NCBI RefSeq assembly: GCF_900102675.1
Contig: NZ_FMYX01000001.1
Location: forward strand, 434,001 to 498,000
Length of the DNA: 64,000 bases
Direction: 5' to 3'
Origin: Pseudomonas guariconensis
GTDB lineage: Bacteria; Pseudomonadota; Gammaproteobacteria; Pseudomonadales; Pseudomonadaceae
Positions within the stretch are counted from its first letter, which is position 1, and each line of letters starts with the position of its first letter. Both the position numbers and the translations under genes were made by a program. The notes below the pieces were generated by a model. It was not told the origin of the DNA. It made no database searches and saw nothing but the letters and a program-made list of their open reading frames with translations. This document shows, in pieces, positions 52,277-60,915 of the stretch.

Positions 52277-55200
52277 ATGAAACACTCCAACGCGCTTCTG
52301 GACAATCTCACCCGCAGCTCGTCGCGTCTGAGCAAAGGCATCATGGTGCTGCTCGGGGTGGCGGTGCTGCTGGTGAGCACCACCTATTGGTCGTTCCAGC
52401 GGCTGATCGAGGAGCACCACGACACGGTGCGTTTCCACTTCACCCGGCTGATGCAGAACATTCAGGAGCAGGAGCTGTTCCTGACCTCGCTGCGCCAGCG
52501 TAGCCTGCGCGGCGAGTTGATGCCCCGCGATGCAGCCCAGATGCCCGGGGTCGAGCCGCGTCAATGGGAAGGCGATGGCATGTACCGTGGTCAGGAGAAT
52601 CCCTTCTCGATGCCGTTCAGTGTCAGGCTCGCCACTCATGCCGAGGACACTGACAAGGCCGCCCAGGTTGCCGTCCTCGCAGCGCACCTGAGCGCTTATT
52701 ACAGCGCCTTTTGGGCCACTTCGCATTTCCAGTCTCCCCAAGCCTTCCTGTTCAATCGACAGGGCGATTTCGACGTGGCCGTGCCCGCGAGAGGTGAGCA
52801 CAGTACCGGTACGGGCACACGGGAGCCAATCGGCCAGATGTTCGACATGGTTCGCGCCCAGGCACCACAGGGCGATGGCCCCGAGGTCAAGTGGCGCGCC
52901 TATGGCAGCCCCGGAAACGGGGTGGTTGCCGCGCGCGTGCTGGCCTATGCCAACCTCGATTTGCTGCCTGAACAGCTGCGCATCAAGGATTCCGGTCCGC
53001 ACGCCACGGCTGCGGTAATGCTCGACCTGACCCATGCCAATGATTTTCAGCGCACCATGGACTGGTCGGTGTATGACCGTTTCACCTTGGTCACCCCGTC
53101 GGGGCAAGTGCTCTCGGGCATCCTGCGTCCCGAGATGACGTTGCATGAGGGGTTCAACCTCAAGTCCGACGGGCTGGTGTTCAAGCTGGTCAACCACGAC
53201 GGGCCAGCCTGGACGGCGATCTACACCATCGGCTTCAAGAGCTTTTTCCGCTATGCGCTGGGTTCGTTGCTCAGTCTAGGCGCGGGGCTGGCCGGCCTGG
53301 GCGGCCTGGGTTGGGCGGCGAGCCGCTGGTATCGGCGCCAGGTGATCCTGCCGGCCAACCAGGCCCACGCCGCCATTGCCGAGAGCGAGGCCTTCAGCCG
53401 TGTGGTCATCGATACTGCCCCCACAGGGCTGTGTGTGGTGCGCCGGGCAGATCGCAAGGTACTGCTGGAAAACCAGCGCGCAAGGCAGTGGCAAGGGACC
53501 GCGGCGTTGGTGGCAGCTTTGGACCATTGGCAGGACAGCGGCGAGGGGGCCGAGCATGCGCTCGAGATCGAGGGACGGCATCTGCAGGTTGGTTTCGTCG
53601 CCACTCGCTACCAGGGCCAGGATGTACGGCTTTATGCCTTCAATGACGTGACGCGTCATGTCGAGGATGCCCGGGCGCTGGAAGACGCCCGGCGCACGGC
53701 GGCTGCGGCCAACGAGGCCAAGACACTGTTCCTGGCCACCATGAGTCATGAGATTCGCACACCGCTGTATGGGGTGCTGGGCACCTTGGAGCTGCTCGGC
53801 CTGACGCCGTTGGCGCCTCGCCAGCAAGCCTACCTACAGACCATCCAGCGCTCTTCGGCCACGCTGTTCCAGCTGATCAGCGACGTGCTCGATGTTTCGA
53901 AGATCGAGTCGGGGCAGATGGCCCTGGAGCCCGTGGAGTTCTGTCCACTGGAGATGATCGAAGACACCCTGCGCACCTATTCAGCCTTTGCCCAGCGTAA
54001 AGGGTTGCTGCTGTACGGCTGCACCGATGCCCGGCTGCCACAGCGGGTATTTGGCGACCCGATCCGGATTCGGCAGATCCTCAACAACCTGCTCAGCAAC
54101 GCTATCAAGTTCACCGACAGTGGCCGCGTTGTGCTGCGTACCCGGGTGTTCGACTGCGCCGAGGGCCAGGTGCACCTGGAATGGCAGGTCGCCGATACCG
54201 GCATCGGGTTGTCCGACTCGCAGCAGGCCAGGCTGTTCGAGCTGTTCTATCAGGTGCATGGAGGCTCCAATGAGGGCGGCGCCGGCCTGGGCCTGCCGAT
54301 CTGCGGATGGCTGAGCGAAATGATGGGCGGGCAGATGAAAGTGGTCAGCGAGCCGGGCCTGGGCAGCAGCTTCACGCTGCGGCTTGCCTTGCCGGTGGTG
54401 ACGGACGCGTTGCCCTCGCTTACCGAAGGCGTGCCGTCGGCGATGCCGGTGTTCGTCCGCGCGCCGATTCCGGAGCTGGCGCAGCACCATTGCGACTGGC
54501 TCAATCGCCTGGGACTGCGTGCCCATCTGGCGCCCTCTACGTCCGCTGCAATTCCTGCGCGGGCGGTGCTGGTCGATGTGCTGCCCGATGAAACGGCGCC
54601 AGCTTGGCCTGGCCCGCGCATTCGTTGCCATGCTACCGACTCGGCGCAAGCCGGGCGCGGCGACTGGGACATGAGCCTGCACGATGTCCAGGCCATAGCC
54701 CGGGCGGTTTGTCGGATCAACCAGGGGCAGATGGAACCTGCTGTGCAGCGGCAGGCCGGCACCGATAACGAGCTAGGCTTGCACATCCTGGTGGCCGAGG
54801 ATAACCCGATCAACCAGGCGATCCTCAAGGAGCAGCTCGAGGCGCTGGGTTGCAGTGTCGTGGTTGCACGCAATGGCGAACACGCCCTGCAGCTATGGCA
54901 GCCGGAAGTGTTCGACCTCGTGCTGACCGATGTGAACATGCCAGTCGTCAATGGCTATGAGCTGGCCACCGCACTGCGTGAACAGGACCCTGAGCTGCCG
55001 ATCATCGGCGTCACCGCCAACGCGATGCGCGAGGAGGGCGCACGTTGCCTGGAGGTGGGCATGAATGCCTGGATCGTCAAGCCGCTGAGCTTGCAGACCT
55101 TGCGCAGCCAACTGCTCAAACTGTGCCGGCCACACTGGCAGGGCGACAAGCAGGAACCCGTGGTGCCGCAAGCCGACACCACGGATGAGCAGCACGAGGA

Positions 55201-55486
55201 TGTGCTGGCGAAGCTATCGCCGGCCATGCGCGCCCTGTTCATCGAGACCATGACCCAGGACATCCAGGCACTGGAGACCGCCTTGGAGCAGGGCGACCTG
55301 CAGGCGCTCGGTAGACAACTGCACAGTATCGCCGGCGCGCTGGGCGCGGTACAGGCGAGCAGCCTGGCGCAACAGTGCATCGCGCTTGAGGTGTTGCTCG
55401 CCGACCAGGCGTACGATGAGGCCGCACACCTACAGGTCCGAAAGGTCATTCAACGCTTGGCGGCAATGATCGACGCGCTCAAGTAA
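52277..55486 (+). CDS. hybrid sensor histidine kinase with HPt, RocS-like
   Basis: 1069 aa from ATG 52277 (a TTG one codon earlier is also open). TM1 (IMVLLGVAVLLVSTTYW), periplasmic domain, TM2 (ALGSLLSLGAGLAGLGGLG), a PAS-like region, HisKA ([15 protein letters not shown]), HATPase (NNLLSNAIKFTDSG, GAGLGLPICGWL), degenerate receiver, REC (ILVAEDNPINQ, LVLTDVNMPVVNG) and C-terminal HPt with His1016 (LHSIAGALG). The kinase core is clearly homologous to the first kinase, which suggests duplication. Its HPt probably serves both kinases, feeding the LuxR-type regulator 37 bases downstream and the REC-EAL protein upstream. Confidence 0.9.
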   Translation: MKHSNALLDNLTRSSSRLSKGIMVLLGVAVLLVSTTYWSFQRLIEEHHDTVRFHFTRLMQNIQEQELFLTSLRQRSLRGELMPRDAAQMPGVEPRQWEGDGMYRGQENPFSMPFSVRLATHAEDTDKAAQVAVLAAHLSAYYSAFWATSHFQSPQAFLFNRQGDFDVAVPARGEHSTGTGTREPIGQMFDMVRAQAPQGDGPEVKWRAYGSPGNGVVAARVLAYANLDLLPEQLRIKDSGPHATAAVMLDLTHANDFQRTMDWSVYDRFTLVTPSGQVLSGILRPEMTLHEGFNLKSDGLVFKLVNHDGPAWTAIYTIGFKSFFRYALGSLLSLGAGLAGLGGLGWAASRWYRRQVILPANQAHAAIAESEAFSRVVIDTAPTGLCVVRRADRKVLLENQRARQWQGTAALVAALDHWQDSGEGAEHALEIEGRHLQVGFVATRYQGQDVRLYAFNDVTRHVEDARALEDARRTAAAANEAKTLFLATMSHEIRTPLYGVLGTLELLGLTPLAPRQQAYLQTIQRSSATLFQLISDVLDVSKIESGQMALEPVEFCPLEMIEDTLRTYSAFAQRKGLLLYGCTDARLPQRVFGDPIRIRQILNNLLSNAIKFTDSGRVVLRTRVFDCAEGQVHLEWQVADTGIGLSDSQQARLFELFYQVHGGSNEGGAGLGLPICGWLSEMMGGQMKVVSEPGLGSSFTLRLALPVVTDALPSLTEGVPSAMPVFVRAPIPELAQHHCDWLNRLGLRAHLAPSTSAAIPARAVLVDVLPDETAPAWPGPRIRCHATDSAQAGRGDWDMSLHDVQAIARAVCRINQGQMEPAVQRQAGTDNELGLHILVAEDNPINQAILKEQLEALGCSVVVARNGEHALQLWQPEVFDLVLTDVNMPVVNGYELATALREQDPELPIIGVTANAMREEGARCLEVGMNAWIVKPLSLQTLRSQLLKLCRPHWQGDKQEPVVPQADTTDEQHEDVLAKLSPAMRALFIETMTQDIQALETALEQGDLQALGRQLHSIAGALGAVQASSLAQQCIALEVLLADQAYDEAAHLQVRKVIQRLAAMIDALK

Positions 55487-55523
55487 CATTAACCAGACTG
55501 TTCACCCACTCGCCTGAGGCTTT

Positions 55524-56171
55524 ATGGAAAAACTCAAGGTCATCATTGCCGACGATCATCCCATTGTGTTGTTTGGCGTTCGCGAACTGGTCGAACGGGA
55601 CCCGCATTTTTGCGTGGTCGGGGAGGCGGTAAGTTCCAGCGCATTGATCGCTTTACTGCAGGAACAACCAGTCGATCTGGTGATTACCGACTACAACATG
55701 CCGGATGACTCGCCCTATGGCGACGGCTTGAAGTTGATCGACTATCTCAAACGGCACTACCCCGCAGTTCAAGTGTTGATATTGACGATGATATCCAGCT
55801 CGATGATTCTTGAGCGCCTGCACGAGTTGGGTGTGGTGGGCGTCATTCAGAAGAATCACCTGCACACCGAGATCGAGCGCGCGCTCAAGGCGATTCGCGG
55901 CAAACGCCCGTACTTGAGCCCTCAGGCGCCCAGAGCCTCAGTGGTTGATTCGGGGTTGGACACTGACCAGCGCCTGGAAACGCTGTCGCTCAAAGAACGT
56001 GAAGTGTTGCGCTTGTTCGTGGCCGGCAAGACCGTGGGTGATATTGCCCTTAGCCTCAGCCGCAGCCCCAAGACAATCAGTGCGCAAAAAGTCTCGGCCA
56101 TGCGCAAACTTGAAGTCGATAATGACCAGGCACTATTGGCTTATTGCCTGGAGCGGCGTCTGTTTAATTGA
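55524..56171 (+). CDS. LuxR/FixJ-type response regulator, RocA-like
   Basis: 215 aa. Receiver domain (IIADDHPIVLFGVREL, acceptor Asp in VDLVITDYNMPDD) and a C-terminal LuxR helix-turn-helix (LSLKEREVLRLFVAGKTVGDIALSLSRSPKTISAQKVSAMRKL). It resembles BvgA, FimZ and RocA1, which activate fimbrial operons. It is the last gene of the kinase cluster and lies 102 bases before the fimbrial subunit gene. The shared motif just before the fimbrial gene is a likely binding site. Start ATG has TGAGG upstream. Confidence 0.92.
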   Translation: MEKLKVIIADDHPIVLFGVRELVERDPHFCVVGEAVSSSALIALLQEQPVDLVITDYNMPDDSPYGDGLKLIDYLKRHYPAVQVLILTMISSSMILERLHELGVVGVIQKNHLHTEIERALKAIRGKRPYLSPQAPRASVVDSGLDTDQRLETLSLKEREVLRLFVAGKTVGDIALSLSRSPKTISAQKVSAMRKLEVDNDQALLAYCLERRLFN

Positions 56172-56184
56172 CGCTTGGCGGAGC

Positions 56185-56208
56185 TTATCAGGATCGTCTT
56201 ATGGGGAT
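56185..56208 (+). promoter_or_regulatory. roc/fimbrial shared motif, copy 3, with internal direct repeat
   Basis: AGGATCGTCTTATGGGG at 56190-56206 is part of a direct repeat TTATCAGGAT (56185-56194) and TTATGGGGAT (56199-56208), 14 bases in phase. A possible -10 TATTAAT begins at 56222. The layout would place the motif near -35, as expected for an activator site. It lies 66 bases before the fimbrial subunit start. Confidence 0.5.
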
Positions 56209-56273
56209 AGGTGTCCGGGTTTATTAATGTGTTCTGGCAGTTCAGTGCAGCACATTTCAACTAGGACATCATC

Positions 56274-56879
56274 ATGAAAAACTATTCACTCGCCGCTTTG
56301 GCACTGTCGACACTCGTTACTTCCATGGGCACTTTGGCCGCAGGAGAACCACCGGTTCCTGTACAAGGTGGCAGCGGCAAGATCAGCTTCAGCGGCGTCA
56401 TCAACAATGACGCGTGCTCGGTCGACGGCGCCAATGCCGATCGCGTGATCTCTGTGGATATGGGCAACGTTTCGATCAAAGACATGGGTAGCGCCGAAGC
56501 TCCAGCCTCGGGTCGTGTCACCAGCAAGGACTTCAACCTCAACGTCAACTGCAACCTGGGCACCAAGGTTTCCATGGTCTTCGACCCGACCATCCTCGGC
56601 GGCTCCGGTATCGTCACCGGCAAGGGCGTGCTGGCACTGACTCCAGGCAGTGGCGCAGCCAAGAACGTCGGTATCGCACTGCTCGACAGCACTGGGGCGA
56701 AGATCGACCTCAGCAGCAAGACCACTGCCACTATCCAGAGCGGCATGCATGGTGTCGGCGCAGCGGGCGGCGATGCCACCTTGAGTTTCTCGGCCGCCTA
56801 CGTGACCACCGGCGCCGAGGGCACTGCCACCGCCGGTCGCGGTGATGCCACCCTGCCATTCATCCTGCAGTACGAATAA
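56274..56879 (+). CDS. major fimbrial subunit of a chaperone-usher fimbria
   Basis: 201 aa. Sec signal peptide (MKNYSLAALALSTLVTSMGTLAA, cut near residue 23). The mature protein starts GEPPVPVQGGSGKISFSGVINNDACSV and has two cysteines about 45 residues apart for the pilin disulfide. It ends in the donor-strand-accepting pattern DATLPFILQYE, with the aromatic penultimate residue recognised by the chaperone. It resembles CupC1-type subunits. ATG 56274 follows TAGGACATC. A strong hairpin follows the gene at 56904-56923. Confidence 0.92.
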   Translation: MKNYSLAALALSTLVTSMGTLAAGEPPVPVQGGSGKISFSGVINNDACSVDGANADRVISVDMGNVSIKDMGSAEAPASGRVTSKDFNLNVNCNLGTKVSMVFDPTILGGSGIVTGKGVLALTPGSGAAKNVGIALLDSTGAKIDLSSKTTATIQSGMHGVGAAGGDATLSFSAAYVTTGAEGTATAGRGDATLPFILQYE

Positions 56880-56903
56880 GTCGTCACCCAGGGTTCTGTA
56901 CGC

Positions 56904-56923
56904 GCGAGGCCTCAGGGCCTCGC
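56904..56923 (+). other. strong hairpin between fimbrial subunit and chaperone genes
   Basis: GCGAGGCC-TCAG-GGCCTCGC is a perfect 8-bp GC-rich stem with a 4-base loop and no T-run, in the 74-base gap after the subunit gene. It could be a processing or stabilising element that favours subunit expression over chaperone and usher, as known for other fimbrial operons. Confidence 0.55.
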
Positions 56924-56953
56924 CGTCCGCTTAGATAAACGGGGTGATTGCAC

Positions 56954-57706
56954 ATGTTGACTCCCAGACTCATTGCCTGCCTGGGCCTGCTGGGCATGCT
57001 CCTAGCGCCTCCGGCGATGGCCGGCATTTCGTTGAGCGCCACACGTGTGGTGTTCGACGGCGCCCACAAGGAAGCCAACGTGACCGTGCGCAATGGCGGC
57101 CAGGACGTCTTGATCCAGTCGTGGATCGACAGTGACGACGACCAGCACCATACGGTCCCGTTCGCGGTGACACCGCCCTTGGCCAGGGTCATGGCCAAGC
57201 AGCAGCAATTGCTGCGAATCCTCTATGAAGGGACAGGCTTACCTCAGGATCGCGAGTCGGTCGTGTGGCTCAATGTCCAGGAAATCCCTCAGGCCAGCGA
57301 AAAGGCCAACACACTGCAACTGGCCGTGCGCCAGCGCATCAAGGTGTTCTTCCGACCGGCCGGGCTGCCTGGCGATGCGTTGCAGGCGCCGACGGAGCTG
57401 GGCTGGCGCTTGACCCGCGAGGGCGCCTCCACAGTCCTGTCGGTGACTAATCCGAGCCTGTACCACGTGTCGATGGCCGACCTCACGGTTACGGCCAATG
57501 GTCAGCGAACGCTGGCGGCCGATTCGGCGATGATCGCGCCCGGACAGACCCGCACCTTTGCCTTGGCCAAGGTTTTGGCCGATGCACCGGCGAACCTGTC
57601 CTTTCGCAGCATCAACGATTATGGGGCGCAGAGCGAGTACCACGCGGCGCTGATGCCGAGCACTGTGGTCAAGGCCAAGGCTGTCGAGCCCGCCGCTTCT
57701 TCTTAA
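56954..57706 (+). CDS. periplasmic fimbrial chaperone
   Basis: 250 aa. Signal peptide (RLIACLGLLGMLLAPPAMA) followed by the two-domain PapD-like fold: ISLSATRVVFDGAHKEANVTVRN, PPLARVMAKQQQLLRIL (G1-strand subunit-binding region), and a second domain ending SINDYGAQSEYHA. It would guide subunits through the periplasm to the usher. ATG 56954 with GGGGTGA upstream is preferred over a TTG two codons earlier. It is 84 bases before the usher gene. Confidence 0.93.
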   Translation: MLTPRLIACLGLLGMLLAPPAMAGISLSATRVVFDGAHKEANVTVRNGGQDVLIQSWIDSDDDQHHTVPFAVTPPLARVMAKQQQLLRILYEGTGLPQDRESVVWLNVQEIPQASEKANTLQLAVRQRIKVFFRPAGLPGDALQAPTELGWRLTREGASTVLSVTNPSLYHVSMADLTVTANGQRTLAADSAMIAPGQTRTFALAKVLADAPANLSFRSINDYGAQSEYHAALMPSTVVKAKAVEPAASS

Positions 57707-57790
57707 CACCCTCAAATATCTTGGGCGCATGCCGGCGCACGCGCGGCATCGCCGTGCCCGGTATTTGCCACGGATGAAAGGTTTCCACGC

Positions 57791-60322
57791 ATGTTTCTGC
57801 CGTTCGACAACCGGGGATGCTTCCGTGCACCCGCGCCGCTCAAGCTCGCCGCCTTGTCTCTGGCCATTTACAGCGCCTGTGTACACGCCGATGCAGCTTC
57901 CCAGCAGGTTGCCGACCCGCAGTTGCTGGCCTTCAATACCTCTTTCCTGCAGGGCGCGGCCTCATCGGTCGATCTACAACTTCTGCTGGTCGGCACTCGT
58001 GTGCTGCCCGGTAGCTACCGTGTCGACCTGTACAGCAACCAAGTATTGGTCGGGCGACGGGACGTTGACTTTCAACGCAACCCCACCAGTGGCCGCGTCG
58101 AACCGTGCCTGACCGTCGAGCTACTCAAGCAGTTGGGGATCGACCTGGACAAGCTCCAGGCCCAGGCCAAGCTTGATCTTGAAAATGTTCAGGCCTGCCA
58201 GGACCTCTCAGCGCTCATCGACCAGGCCGCCGTGAGTTTTGATGCCAGTCGCTTGCGCCTGGAAATCAGCGTGCCGCAGGTGGCCATGCAGCGCGGTCTA
58301 CGCGGCTACGTCGATCCGCAGCTGTGGGATAACGGGGTGCCGGCGGCCTTCGTCAACTACCAGATGAGTACCAGCCGCAACGCTGGCAGCACCGACACCC
58401 GCTACAACACCAACCTGGGCCTGCGCAATGGCATCACCCTGGGCGGCTGGCGGTTGCGCAACGAGTCCAACTTCAGCAGCGGCACTGGCCGCCCGGACAC
58501 CTTCAAAAGCAACCGCAGCTACTTGCAGCATGATGTCACGGCCCTGAAAGGACAGTTCAGCGCAGGGGACATCTTCTCCGATGCGCAGCTGTTCGACAGC
58601 GTGCGCTACCGGGGCCTGAAGCTTGAATCCGACGACGGCATGCGCGCAGACAGCGAGCGTGGCTATGCGCCGATCATCCGAGGTGTAGCGCAGACAAACG
58701 CAACGGTGGAGATCCGCCAGGACAACTACCTGCTGTACACCACCAACGTGCCTCCTGGCCCGTTCGAGATCAGCGACATCTATCCCAGCGGCTCAAACGG
58801 CGACCTGCAGATCACCGTCATCGAGGCCGATGGCAGCCGGCGGGTGACCCAGCAGGCGTTCTCTAGCTTGCCGATCATGGTCCGTGAAGGGCAGGTGCGC
58901 TACAGCGTCTCGGCCGGTCGCTACAACAGCAACAGCGAAGGGCTGGCCACACCGCAGATGCTCAGCGCCAACCTGGCCTATGGCATCGACAGCAACCTGA
59001 CCGGCATCGTCGGCGTCCAGGCCACCGATCAGTACAAGGCGCTGGCCTTAGGCGTAGGACGAAATACCTCGCTAGGCGCAGTGTCGCTGGACATCACCCA
59101 TTCCAGCAGCCAGGCCCAGGGCGAGCGCAAGACGGGCAACAGCCTGCGTGCCCTGTATGCCAAGACCTTCACTGGCACGGCCACCAGTTTCACCCTGGCC
59201 GCTTACCGCTATTCCACCGAAGGCTACCGAACGCTGAGCAACCATATCGAGGACCTCAGTAGCGGCCCGCTGCTGCGCTCGGGGCACTCCAAGACCCGCA
59301 CCGACTTGACCATCAACCAGAGCCTGGGCGCGGATCGACAACTGGGCAGCCTCTACCTGAACGCCAGCGACCAGCGCTACTGGAACCGCGGCGGATCGCG
59401 CAGCTTCTCGGCCGGCTATGGCAACAACTGGGGCGATGCCAGCTACAACCTCACCTGGAGCCAGACACAGGACCTGAGCAGCGGCGCTGGCGGCACCGAC
59501 ACCCAGGTCAGCCTGTCGGTGTCGTTCCCGCTCGGTACTCGCCCACGTGCACCGCGGGCGTTCGTCACCACCAGTTCGCAGAAAAGCGGCAACAACACCC
59601 AGGCCGGTATCAATGGCTACTTCAACGAAAGCGCCGACACGTTCTATTCGCTGCAGGCCGGCAGCAGCGATGGGGGCGGGCGTTCGGCCTCGGCCAACGT
59701 CAGCACGCGGACATCGGTGGCCGATGTCAGCGTCGGCTACAGCCAGGGCAGGGGGTACGACTCGCAGAGCCTGAACGTCTCAGGTTCAGTGGTGGCCCAT
59801 CAAGGTGGCATCAACCTCGGCCAGACCGTGGGCGAAACCTTCGCGTTGGTGGAGGTTTCGGGTGTGCGTGGTGCCAAGATCAGCAGCTACAGCGGCGTCG
59901 AGACCGGGCGCAATGGCTATGCGGTGATCCCGAGCGCACAGCCCTATCGAGTCAACTGGATCAGCTTGGATACCCGAGAGTTGGGCGCCGATATCGAGAT
60001 CGACAATGCCACCCAGCAACTGGTACCCCGGCGCGGCGCCGTGGTGCTGGCGCGTTACGCCGGCAAGACCGGGCGCCGCGTGCAGTTCGAGCTGTCCGAC
60101 AGCCAAGGTGGCAAGATCCCGTTCGGTGCCGCGCTGGAAGATGCCGAGGGCAAGCAACTGGCGATCTCCGACCCGAGCGGCAAGGCGTTGGCCTTGGTCG
60201 AGCAAGAGCAGGGCAAGCTGACGATTCGCTGGGGCGACCAGCAATGTCAGGCATCCTATGCGTTGCCCGCGCGCGATAAGGCGCTGAACTATGAGCGTTT
60301 GCCATTGCGCTGCGGGCAGTAG
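57791..60322 (+). CDS. fimbrial outer-membrane usher
   Basis: 843 aa, standard usher length. Signal peptide ends near residue 35 (YSACVHADAA). Then the periplasmic N-domain (FNTSFLQGAASSVDLQ), the 24-strand barrel, plug and C-terminal domains (GRNGYAVIPSAQPYRVNWISLDT, ending LRCGQ). It translocates and assembles subunits at the outer membrane. The cluster is only subunit-chaperone-usher with no separate tip adhesin, as in P. aeruginosa cupC1-C3. It ends 87 bases before an unrelated SnoaL-like gene. Confidence 0.94.
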   Translation: MFLPFDNRGCFRAPAPLKLAALSLAIYSACVHADAASQQVADPQLLAFNTSFLQGAASSVDLQLLLVGTRVLPGSYRVDLYSNQVLVGRRDVDFQRNPTSGRVEPCLTVELLKQLGIDLDKLQAQAKLDLENVQACQDLSALIDQAAVSFDASRLRLEISVPQVAMQRGLRGYVDPQLWDNGVPAAFVNYQMSTSRNAGSTDTRYNTNLGLRNGITLGGWRLRNESNFSSGTGRPDTFKSNRSYLQHDVTALKGQFSAGDIFSDAQLFDSVRYRGLKLESDDGMRADSERGYAPIIRGVAQTNATVEIRQDNYLLYTTNVPPGPFEISDIYPSGSNGDLQITVIEADGSRRVTQQAFSSLPIMVREGQVRYSVSAGRYNSNSEGLATPQMLSANLAYGIDSNLTGIVGVQATDQYKALALGVGRNTSLGAVSLDITHSSSQAQGERKTGNSLRALYAKTFTGTATSFTLAAYRYSTEGYRTLSNHIEDLSSGPLLRSGHSKTRTDLTINQSLGADRQLGSLYLNASDQRYWNRGGSRSFSAGYGNNWGDASYNLTWSQTQDLSSGAGGTDTQVSLSVSFPLGTRPRAPRAFVTTSSQKSGNNTQAGINGYFNESADTFYSLQAGSSDGGGRSASANVSTRTSVADVSVGYSQGRGYDSQSLNVSGSVVAHQGGINLGQTVGETFALVEVSGVRGAKISSYSGVETGRNGYAVIPSAQPYRVNWISLDTRELGADIEIDNATQQLVPRRGAVVLARYAGKTGRRVQFELSDSQGGKIPFGAALEDAEGKQLAISDPSGKALALVEQEQGKLTIRWGDQQCQASYALPARDKALNYERLPLRCGQ

Positions 60323-60409
60323 GCGAGGGGCAGGTGAGAGGCGGCGCTCCACGCGTCGCCCATTTGAGCTATAGCTTAAGGCCTCTGAACGCCTCTGGAA
60401 GTCATCGAA

Positions 60410-60883
60410 ATGAGCGAGTCATCACGCCCACCCTTGCCGCCTTTCACTCTGGAAACCGCCATCGAGAAAGTCCGACGCGCCGAGGACGGTTGGAATACGC
60501 GCGACCCTGCGAAAGTGGTGCTGGCCTATACGGAGGACACCTACTGGCGCAACCGCAGCGAGTTCATCGAAGGGCGCGACCAGGCTCAGGCGTTTCTGGA
60601 GCGCAAATGGCGCAGGGAGTTGGATTACCGCCTGATCAAGGAACTCTGGACATTCGCCGATAACCGGATCGCCGTGCGTTTCGCCTACGAATGGCACGAT
60701 GATTCAGGCAATTGGTTCCGCTCCTATGGCAACGAAAACTGGGAGTTCGGCCCGAACGGCCTGATGCAGCGGCGCTATGCAAGTATCAATGACCTGCCCA
60801 TCACCGAGCAGGAGCGCAAGTACCACTGGCCGTTGGGGAGACGCCCGGACGACCATCCAGGCTTGAGTGAACTGGGCCTCTAG
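60410..60883 (+). CDS. SnoaL-like (NTF2-fold) protein, DUF1348
   Basis: 157 aa. The sequence [40 protein letters not shown] and the tail [19 protein letters not shown] are typical of the DUF1348 nuclear-transport-factor-2-like family. These form a small hydrophobic-pocket fold; no enzymatic role is established. ATG 60410 is chosen because upstream in-frame starts overlap the usher end. It is convergent with the acyltransferase gene and has no clear functional partner here. Confidence 0.88.
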   Translation: MSESSRPPLPPFTLETAIEKVRRAEDGWNTRDPAKVVLAYTEDTYWRNRSEFIEGRDQAQAFLERKWRRELDYRLIKELWTFADNRIAVRFAYEWHDDSGNWFRSYGNENWEFGPNGLMQRRYASINDLPITEQERKYHWPLGRRPDDHPGLSELGL

Positions 60884-60915
60884 CGCTTGGCTGTTCATGG
60901 CGGGGCAGCCCGGCA

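Noticed and set aside
56241..56256. Sigma-54 promoter (TGGCAG...TGCAGC) before the fimbrial gene.
   Set aside because: The GG to GC spacing is 9 or 12 bases, not 10.
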